NCBI RefSeq assembly: GCF_003255815.1
Contig: NC_037682.1
Span: 18,992,153 to 19,056,152 of the forward strand
Direction: 5' to 3'
Length of the DNA stretch: 64,000 nt
DNA from: Theropithecus gelada
Taxonomy: Eukaryota > Chordata > Mammalia > Primates > Cercopithecidae
Below, one piece after another: positions 56,671 through 64,000 of this stretch. Position 1 is the stretch's first letter, and the number at the start of each line of letters is the position of its first letter. The notes below the pieces were generated by a model. That model had not been told where the DNA came from. It did no database searches and worked only from the letters and a program-made list of their open reading frames with translations. The translations under genes and the position numbers were made by a program.

Positions 56671-56896
56671 TTCACTCAGCTTTTTTTCTTTTTCTTTTTT
56701 CTTTTTTCTTTTTCTTTTTTTTTTTTTTTTTGAGATGGAGTCTTGCTCTGTCGTCCAGGTTGGAGTGCAGTGGAACTCACTGCAACCTCCACTTCCCGGA
56801 TTCAAGCAATTCTCCTGCCTCAGCCTCCCGTGTAGCTGGGATTACAGGCGCAGGCCACGATGCCCGGCTAATTTTTTGTGTTTTCACTCAGCTTTT
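56671..56896 (-). mobile_element. 5'-truncated Alu with perfect duplication
   Basis: The Alu body stops at 'cggctaattttttgtg', so the left arm is absent. TTCACTCAGCTTTT flanks it at 56671-56684 and 56883-56896, showing that it inserted truncated and was not deleted later. Confidence 0.88.
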
Positions 56897-57149
56897 AACT
56901 TACTTGGTTAAATCTTGCATTGTTCTGTCAATGTTAGATTGGGTTCTCTTTTGACATTTCCTTTAAAAACTGAACAGGTTCAGAATGTAAATGAATTCTG
57001 TCTTTTAGTAAGAAAGTTCTTGGAGATGATTGAAGATTTGAACTTCTAGAACTTGACCTGGAACAGAGTTATGTACATCGCTTGAAAAATATTAGTTATG
57101 TATGTCGTTAAAAAACAATTATTTTTATTAATAAAGTAGTAATTTACTT

Positions 57150-57567
57150 TTTTTTTTTTTTTTTGAGAGATGAGGTCTCCCTATGTTGCTCAGGCTGGAC
57201 TCAAACTCCTGGGCTCAAGTAGCCCTCCCCAATAGCTGGAACTACAGCTGCATGCACCTGGCTTACATTTTTTTAAATTTATTTTTTTGAGACGGAGTCT
57301 TGCTCTGTCACCAGGCTGGAGGCAGTGGCGCAATCTCGGCTCACTGCAACCTCTGCCTCCTGGGTTCAAGAGATTCCTGTGCTTCAGCCTCCCGAGTAGC
57401 TGGGACTACAGGTGTGCACCACCATGCCCAGCTAATTTTTTGTATTTTAGTAGAAATGGGGTTTCACCATGTTGGCCAGGATGGTCTCGATCTCCTGACC
57501 TTGTGATCCGCCCACCTTGGCCTCCGAAACTGCTCAGATTAGAGGCGTGAGCCACCGTGCCTGGCCA
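57150..57567 (-). mobile_element. Partial Alu (57150-57262) and AluS (57280-57567)
   Basis: The first is a monomer-like left arm. The second is a near full-length dimer. Confidence 0.83.
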
Positions 57568-58290
57568 TATATTTTTATACTGTATAATTTTCACAATATT
57601 TTCAATATGTGTTAGGATACTTATAAAACTTTTGTTTTGATCATGTAACTTTAGGGTGCTTGTTAATATCGAATCCAAACATTATGGTCCTCAAGCATAT
57701 TGGTGAATGTTGTCTGTTTAAGTTGACAGTTTCTCTCATTCTTCCAATTTATCTCACTCTTAAAGGAATAAGAGAAAATGTTTCGTTGTTAGCACAGTAA
57801 GGTGTCTTTTTCCAAGATATGCCTCAGCCTTGATAGAGTTATTTTGGAGTGGAATCCACATTTTTTTGCCCAGTGGTTTGGTTTATCCCCAAAAAACTTA
57901 AGTTCCTTTAATCACAGTCATTCTTGTTTCATTCTCCAATTGTTCCTCATAAACTCAGAGAGAGCTTTCAGTGTCTTAATTTCTGTTTGTACAGAAGTGT
58001 TCTGGTACAGCCTGTCCTGTGGTTTGGGGTCATTTATATTTTATCTTTTCTAGCTCCCCCAGGTTAATATGATCAATTTTTTTTTGTTTTTGCACAGCTA
58101 AATTAGTTACTGATGGATAAAAATTTTGTGATTATTTATTGTCAGAATGTATTTATGTGTCCAGTACTATGTGGCAGCCTGCCAATGTAATGTAAGGAGA
58201 AAATAGATTAAGTAATTAGGAGATCTGGGTTTAAGCCCTAGGTTTACTACTGAGAAGTCTTGTATAAATTATTTAAGGAGGCTGTAGGGA
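57568..58290. other. Unique intronic sequence
   Basis: No Alu. An 83-codon frame (57802-58053) has no recognised domain and is treated as chance. Confidence 0.5.
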
Positions 58291-58294
58291 AGGT

Positions 58295-58515
58295 TAGTGT
58301 CATTTATTGAGCATTTACTGTGTCATGTTATTTACATGTGTTATTTCATTTAATACTTGTAAGAGTCCTTTATAGTAGATGTTAATTTCCTTATAGAGAG
58401 ACTGTTTTTTCCATTTTTTTTTTTGCTGAAGCTCAGTGACAATAAATAATTTAACCAAGATCACACAGTAGGTATAGTAGAGCTGAGATTCAAATCAAAG
58501 GCTTTGAATGCTTTT
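58295..58515 (-). repeat. MIR element
   Basis: 'atttattgagcatttactgt' with 'ttatttcatttaatacttgt' then 'aagatcacacagtaggta' and 'agagctgagattcaaatc' matches the reverse complement of MIR over most of its length. Confidence 0.75.
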
Positions 58516-58562
58516 CTGAGTCTGTATTTAAAGAATGGAAAAGTAAAACATCCATCATAATC

Positions 58563-59303
58563 CTTTTTTTTTTTTTTTTTTGAGATGGAGTTTCACTCTT
58601 GTTGCCCAGTCTGGTGTGCAATGGTGCAATCTCGGCTCACTGCATCCTCCGTCTCCTGGGTTCAAGCGATTCTCCTGCCTCAGCCTCCCTAGTAGCTCGG
58701 ACTACAGGCATGTGCCTGGCTAATTTTTGTATTTTTTTTTTTTAGTAGAGATGGGTTTTCACCACGTTAATCAGGCTGGTTTCAAACTCCTGACCTCAGG
58801 TGATCCACCTGCCTTGGCCTCCCTAAGTGCTGGGAATACAGGTGTGAGCCACCGTGCCGGCCCATTATAATACTTACGTTGATTACGTTGAGAAAAAGTA
58901 TGTGAAAATGCTTTAAAAGGATAAAGTACTCTTCAAGTGTTAACTTCTATGCTGTTTTACAACAACAATGAACAGATGTTATTTAAGTTCTTGGGCAACT
59001 TGCTACTTTTTTTTTTTTTGAGATGGAGTCTCGCTCTGTCACCCAGCCTCCTGGAGTGCAGCAGCGCTATCTCGGCTCGTTGCAACCTCAGCCTCCCAGG
59101 TTCAAGTGATTCTCCCTCCTCAGCTTCCCGAGTAGCTGGGATTGCAGACACGTGCCACCACGCCCAGCTAATTTTGCATTTTTAGTAGAGACCTGGTTTC
59201 ACCATGTTGGCCAGGCTGGTCTTGAACCCCTGACCTCAAGTGATCCACCCAACTTGGCCTCTCAATGTGCTATGATTACATGCATGAGCCACAGCACCCG
59301 GCC
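58563..59303 (-). mobile_element. Two minus-strand AluS copies (58563-58862, 59008-59303)
   Basis: Both dimers are moderately diverged. The first has an internal T expansion near 58732-58743. Confidence 0.85.
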
Positions 59304-59413
59304 TCCTTCCTTTTCTTTTCTAACTTATTTTCTGTCTCTTCCTCTGTTCTTAGGGTTAATAATCTTCACTTCTCTACCCAAATTTTTTTTCTTTCTTCAT
59401 TGTGTGTTGTTTT

Positions 59414-59507
59414 GGTACTGTGTTTATTTCTTATTTTATTTCATTTTATTTTATTTTTTTGAGACGGAGTCTCGGTGTGTCATCCAGGCTGGGTACTGTT
59501 TATTTCT
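59414..59507 (-). mobile_element. Micro-Alu, about 31 nt of Alu 3' end plus tail
   Basis: Only 'gagacggagtctcggtgtgt' and a few more Alu bases (about 59461-59491) follow a T/A-rich tail. The flanks are GGTACTGTGTTTATTTCT (59414-59431) and GGTACTGTTTATTTCT (59492-59507), a target duplication differing by two bases. Confidence 0.75.
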
Positions 59508-60017
59508 GAGGTCAGAAATATTCCCATCAGACCTTGTGGAGCTATTTCTTGATTGTGACTGTGTGTATCAACCCTTACCTTTGCAGACGTTTGTTCATCT
59601 AGCAAATATTTATTGAAGACTCATTAGATGTTGGGATACAATGGTAGACATAGGTGTTCTTATCCTTATGGAGTTTATTCCAGTGGAAAACATAGGTATT
59701 TGGTAAATGTTGAAATTTAGACTGAAACAAGTATTCTGAAGGAAATAAACAAGGGCTGACGGGGGAAGAAGAAGTGAGGTGGGCCCTGGGTATTTACAGG
59801 GATTGGAGCCTTCAGTCATAGCATCCTTAATCCCCTTGAAAAGTTGGAATCATAAATCATGATTGTGTAAATTTAAGTTTCCCTGCTGCCATTTAAGCCG
59901 TCACTTAAGATTGCTACATGTAATATTTGTCTGGTATTTAATGTATGATAACATTGGGTTTTACATAGTCAAGGATAACTATGACTTAAATATCTAGCAT
60001 GCTTGACTAATGAGTTT
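59508..60017. other. Ancient-repeat-like sequence
   Basis: 'gcaaatatttattgaagact' and 'tatggagtttattccagtgg' (59600-59690) belong to a common old mammalian repeat type. The family is not named here. No exon. Confidence 0.45.
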
Positions 60018-60630
60018 AATTTTTTACTTTTTTTTTTTTTTTTGAGACGGAGTCTCGCTCTGTCGCCCAGGCTGGAGTGCAGTGGCCAGATCTCAGCTCA
60101 CTGCAAGCTCCGCCTCCCGGGTTTACGCCATTCTCCCGCCTCAGCCTCCCGAGTAGCTGGGACTACAGGCGCCCGCCACCTCGCCCGGCTAGTTTTTTGT
60201 ATTTTTTTAGTAGAGACGGGGTTTCATGGTGTTAGCCAGGATGGTCTCGATCTCCTGACCTCGTGATCCGCCCGTCTCGGCCTCCCAAAGTGCTGGGATT
60301 ACAGGCTTGAGCCACCGCGCCCGGCCAATTTTTTACTTTTTTTTTTGTGGCAGGGTCTCACTCTGTGGCCCAGGCTGGAGTGCAGTGGTGTAATCTTGGT
60401 TCACTGCAGCCTCCACCTCCCGGGTTCAAGTGATTCTCGTGCCTCAGCCTCCCGAGTAACTGGGACTACAGGTGTGTTCCACGGTGTCCGGCTAATTTTT
60501 GTATTTTGAGTCGAGATGGGGTTTCACCATGTTAGCCAGGCTGGTCTCGAACTCATGTCTTCAGGTGATCTGCCTGCCTCAGCCTCCCAACATGTTGGGA
60601 TTACAGGTGTGAACCACTGTGCCTGGCCTG
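60018..60630 (-). mobile_element. Young AluY (60032-60326) and AluS (60338-60630)
   Basis: The AluY lies between copies of AATTTTTTACTTTT (60018 and 60327). The second copy doubles as the tail region of the older AluS, so the AluY inserted at the AluS tail. Confidence 0.9.
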
Positions 60631-60884
60631 AAGTTGTGTTTCTGTAAAATGAGCTGAAACAAATTTCACACTTCATGATTTCATCACTTATTTCTGCTCT
60701 CCAGAATAGATCATAGGCATATATACCTATAGTGTAATGAAGCATCTGAAATTTTGCTGAGTTGGAGAGGATTAATAAGCACATTTGACTTGCAGAGAAA
60801 ATTGGAATATTTTATTCTAGGTGACCACTGAAAACAGGACAGAAAAATTTCTCTCCCCAGACTTTTGAATAGCAGCATAGTTGC

Positions 60885-61085
60885 ACTGACTCCTGGAGTC
60901 AAGCAGCCTGGTTCAAATTTCAGCACCCCTACTTACTAGCTGTACAACTTGGGGAAGTTACTTAGTCTCTGTGTGCCTCTCCTCATCTGTAAAATGTTGT
61001 TACAGTTGTTGTAAGAACTAAATTAGTTAATATGTATAAAGCATTTAGAACAGTGCTAGGTGCTGTATATGCCAGTTGTTAGTAA
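60885..61085 (+). repeat. MIR element
   Basis: 'actcctggagtcaagcagcc', 'tggttcaaatttcagc', 'ttacttagtctctgtgtgcc' and 'cctcatctgtaaaatg' follow the MIR consensus order on the plus strand. Confidence 0.8.
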
Positions 61086-61332
61086 CAATGTTATTATTAT
61101 AACAAAATAAAGTTTTCCAAAAGAACACATGATAGTGATTCTTAGATTGAAGTTTAGATGCTTTGGTAAAACTTTAATAGGGAAGAGGAAGTTAAAACAG
61201 CATATTTGTCCCTCTTTCCCCTCAGTACCCTTCAAATTAAAGTAAAAGGATATAGGTTCAAATCCTAGCTAGGAAAACAAAGTAAAAAGTTGAATCTTTA
61301 TTTTTAATTCAAAAATTATTTTATTATTATTT

Positions 61333-61605
61333 TTTTGAGACAATCTTGCTCTGGTGCAGTGGCACAATCTTGGCTCACTGCAAACTCTGCTTCCTGGGTT
61401 CCAGTGATCCTTGTGCCTCAGCCTCCCGAGTAACTGGGATTACAGGTGTGTGCCACCACACCTGACTAATTTTTGTATTTCTTTTAGTAGAGACAGGGTT
61501 TTGCCATGTTGGCCAGGCTTGTCTTGAACTCTGGCCTCAAGTGATCTGCCCACCTCAACTTCCATAAGTACTGGAATTACAGGTGTGAGCCACTGCGTCC
61601 AGCTT
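61333..61605 (-). mobile_element. Alu with small deletions
   Basis: Minus-strand S/J-type copy lacking part of the right-arm start. Confidence 0.83.
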
Positions 61606-61625
61606 TAAAAATCATTATTATTTTC

Positions 61626-62241
61626 GGCCGGGCACGGTGGCTCATGCCTGTAATCCCAGCACTTTGGGAGGCCGAGGTGAGTGGATCATCTGAGGTTGGG
61701 AGTTCAAGACCAGCCTGACCAACGTGGAGAAACCCCGTCTCTACTAAAAATACAAATTAGCTGGTTGTGGTGGTGCATATCTGTAATCCCAGCTACTTGG
61801 GAGGTTGAGGCATGCGAATCGCTTGAACCAGGGAGGTAGAGGTTGCAGTGAGCCGAGATCGCGCCATCACACTCCAGCCTGGGCAACAAGAGCGAAACTC
61901 CATCTCAAAAAAAAAAAAAAAAATTATTGTTATTTTCTTTTTTTTTTTTTTTTTTTTTTTGAGACGGAGTCTCGCTGTGTCTCCCAGGCTGGAGTGCAGT
62001 GGCGTGATCTCGGCTCACTGCAAGCTCCGCCTCCTGGGTTCACGCCATTCTCCCGCCTCAGCCTCCCAAGTAGCTGAAACTACAGGCGCCCGCCACCACG
62101 CCCGGCTAGTTTTTTGTATTTTTAGTAGAGACGGGGTTTCACCATGTTAGCCAGGATAGTCTCGATCTCCTGACCTCGTGATCCACCCGCCTCGGCCTCC
62201 CAAAGTGCTGGGATTACAGGCTTGAGCCACCGCGCCCGGCC
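61626..62241. mobile_element. Tail-to-tail inverted Alu pair with 14-bp spacer
   Basis: AluS (+, 61626-61923) and AluY (-, 61938-62241) are separated by 61924-61937. Copies of 'TTATTTTC' before, between and after them show that both used the same target. Confidence 0.9.
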
Positions 62242-62324
62242 TGTTATTTTCTAATTATAAAGGTCTTTATGCCTGGTGTAGTGGACTATACCTGTAATCC
62301 CAGCAGTTTGGGAGGCTGGGATTT

Positions 62325-62327
<3 letters not shown>

Positions 62328-62371
<44 letters not shown>

Positions 62372-62386
62372 ATATATATATATATT
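62328..62386. repeat. (TG)n(TA)n microsatellite
   Basis: About 18 TG units (62329-62364) followed by a TA run (62365-62386), sitting between a short plus Alu fragment (62269-62320) and the T tail of a minus Alu. Confidence 0.92.
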
Positions 62387-62995
62387 TTTTTTTTTTTTTG
62401 AGATGAAGTCTTGATCTGTCGCCCAGGCTAGAGTGCAGTGGTGCGATCTTAGCTCATTGCAACCTCCACCTCCTGGGTTCAAGCGATTCTCCTGCCTCAG
62501 CCTCCCGAGTAGCTGGGACTACAGGTGCATGCCATCACACCTGGCTAATTTTTTTTTTTTTTTTTTTTGAGACGGAGTCTGGCTCTGTCACCCAGGCTGG
62601 AGTGCAGTGGCCGGATCTCTGCTCACTGCAAGCTCCGCCTCCCGGGTTTACGCCATTCTCCTGCCTCAGCCTCCCGAGTAGCTGGGACTACAGGCGCCCG
62701 CCACCTCGCCCGGCTAGTTTTTTTGTACTTTTTAGTAGAGACGGGGTTTCACCGTGTTAGCCAGGATGGTCTCGATCTCCTGACCTCGTGATCCACCTGT
62801 CTCGGCCTCCCAAAGTGCTAGGATTACAGGCTTGAGCCACCGCGCCCGGCCAATTTTTGTATTTTTAGTAGAGACAGGCTTTCACCGTGTTAGCCAGGAT
62901 GGTCTCGATCTGCTGACCTTGTGATCCGCCCGCCTCGGCCTCCCAAAGTGCTAAATGCTGGGATTACAGGTGCAAGCCATCGTGCCCGGCCTTTT
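62387..62995 (-). mobile_element. Alu with a nested young AluY
   Basis: Outer AluS pieces lie at 62387-62553 and 62852-62995. The inner young AluY lies at 62554-62851, between copies of AATTTTT (62547-62553 and 62852-62858). Confidence 0.9.
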
Positions 62996-63292
62996 TTTTT
63001 TTTTTTTTTTGAGACGGAGTCTCGCTCTGTCACCCAGGCTGGAGTGCGGTGGCGCGATCTCCGCTTATTGCAAGCTCCACCTCCTGGATTCACGCCATTC
63101 TCCTGCCTCAGCCTCCCGAGCAGCTGGGACTACAGGCGTCCGCCACCAAGCCCGGTTAATTTTTTGTATTTTTAGTAGAGACGGGGTTTCCCCATGTTGG
63201 CCAGGATGGTCTCGATCTCCTGACCTCGTGATCCGCCCGCCTTGGCCTCTCAAAGTGCTGAGATTACAGGCATGAGCCACTGTGCCCGGCCT
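62993..63292 (-). mobile_element. AluY abutting Alus on both sides
   Basis: The T tail starts directly after the preceding Alu's 'cccggcc' end, and the next T tail starts directly after this one. Insertion into an existing Alu tail is the simplest reading. Confidence 0.87.
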
Positions 63293-63903
63293 TTTTTTTT
63301 TTTTTTTTTTGAAAGAGTCTCACTCTGTCGCCCAGGCTGGAGTGCAGTGAGTGGTGTGATCTCAGTTCACTGCAACCTCTACCTCCTATGTTCAAGTAAT
63401 TCTCCTGCCTCAGCCTCCTGAGTAGCTGGGTTTACAAGCGCCCATCACCTCATCCAGATAACCTTTTTTTTTTTTTGAGACGGAGTTTCGCTCTTGTTGC
63501 CCAGGCTGGAGTGCAATGGCGCAATCTCAGCTCACTGCAACCTCCACCTCCCAGGTTCAAGCGATTCTCCTGCCTCAGCCTCCCCAGTAGCTGGGATTAG
63601 AGGCATGCACCACCACGTCCAGCTAATTTTGTATTTTTAGTAGAGACAGGGTTTCTCCACGTTGGTCAGGCTGGTCTTGAACTCCCAACCTCAGATGATC
63701 CACTCACCTTGGCCTCTCATAGTGCTGGGATTACAGGCGTGAGCCACCGCGCCTGGGCCCATGTCCAGATAATTTTGTATTTTTAGTAGAGATGGGGTTT
63801 CACCATGTTGGCCATCCTGGTCTTGAACTCCTGACCTCAGGTTATGCACTCACCTTGGCCTCCTAAAGTGGTGGGATTACAGAGGTGAGCCATTGCGCCT
63901 GGC
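63293..63903 (-). mobile_element. Alu with a nested AluS
   Basis: Outer pieces lie at 63293-63463 and about 63760-63903. The inner AluS is at 63464-63759. 'TCCAGATAA' at the junctions is the target duplication. Confidence 0.87.
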
Positions 63904-63909
63904 AACAAT

Positions 63910-64000
63910 TTTTTAAAATTAGCTGTAAATGGTGGTGCATGCCTGTAGTCCCAGCTACTTGGGAGGCTGAGGCAGGAGGATTGCCTGAGCCTGTTAGATC
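63910..64000 (+). mobile_element. Alu right-arm fragment cut by the window end
   Basis: Begins 'aaaattagctgtaaatggtg' and continues as a plus-strand right arm to the last base. Confidence 0.75.

Larger units (their letters stand above)
53517..64000 (+). other. AMBRA1: Probable AMBRA1 intron 1, 5' portion
   Basis: This is non-coding sequence after the exon-1 donor. No exon with an AMBRA1-like reading frame was recognised. It contains about 22 Alus, two MIRs and a dinucleotide repeat. The window ends inside a right-arm Alu fragment (63910-64000). Confidence 0.5.

Noticed and set aside
1..64000. Many short open frames (60-180 codons) with peptides such as 'SPRLECSGAISAHC' or 'GVQWRDLGSLQ'
   Set aside because: These are translations of Alu sequence on either strand, repeated at every Alu, not genes.
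53517..64000. First coding exon of AMBRA1
   Set aside because: No segment encoding the AMBRA1 N-terminus was recognised. It probably lies beyond the window.
1..64000. CRISPR arrays, operons, ribosome binding sites or other prokaryotic features
   Set aside because: Alu, L1, MIR, spliced exons and CpG islands show a primate nuclear genome. Repeats are retroelements, not spaced direct repeats.

Overview
The window is nuclear DNA from a catarrhine primate, most likely an Old World monkey. About 120 Alu elements or Alu pieces fill roughly half of it. Many are young AluY copies carrying a 'ctcaagcctgtaat' head and a 'gagatccggcc' right arm, a pattern I associate with cercopithecid AluY lineages. 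The species cannot be fixed from this alone. All calls rest on reading the sequence and on remembered gene and repeat families; no search was run.

The one complete protein-coding gene is HARBI1 on the + strand, a domesticated Harbinger/PIF-type transposase. Its coding sequence is in two exons, 29141-29810 and 42060-42439, which join in phase to exactly 349 codons plus a stop. The predicted DDE residues (D149, D199, E261) are present. A 12.2-kb intron packed with Alus separates the first two acidic residues from the third.

Upstream is a CpG-rich divergent promoter at about 27.4-28.35 kb. On its left flank a non-coding first exon runs leftward (donor at 27497/27498). By human synteny (AMBRA1-HARBI1-ATG13) this should be ATG13 exon 1, so 1-27.5 kb is read as ATG13 intron 1 on the minus strand. 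A second CpG island at about 53.1-53.8 kb holds a rightward non-coding first exon (donor 53516/53517), assigned by synteny to AMBRA1, so 53.5-64 kb is AMBRA1 intron 1. No coding exon of ATG13 or AMBRA1 was found. A transposase-derived gene thus lies between two autophagy-initiation genes: ATG13 belongs to the ULK1 complex, and AMBRA1 regulates ULK1 and Beclin-1.

Repeat layout: 1-26.6 kb has dense Alus over old L1 3' ends (1.37-2.8, 4.39-5.76, 12.9-13.6, 18.35-19.3 kb) and LTR-like remnants (3.1-4.2, 5.76-6.1, 16.7-18.35 kb). From 26.56 to 29.87 kb is Alu-free (promoter and first coding exon). From 29.87 to 42.06 kb is the Alu-packed HARBI1 intron. From 44.14 to 46.58 kb is an unusual Alu-free intergenic block. 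From 46.6 to 52.4 kb are minus-strand Alu arrays. From 54.5 to 64 kb is AMBRA1 intron 1, with two MIRs, a TG/TA microsatellite and nested Alus near the right edge.

I found no convincing new multi-gene system. The most unusual structures are a perfect 90-bp palindrome at an Alu tail-to-tail junction (8665-8754), three Alus serially inserted at one repeated target site (46.87-47.83 kb), a roughly 31-nt micro-Alu with target-site duplication (59.4 kb), two AluY copies sharing private variants (10.6 and 43.8 kb), and several nested or rearranged Alus.
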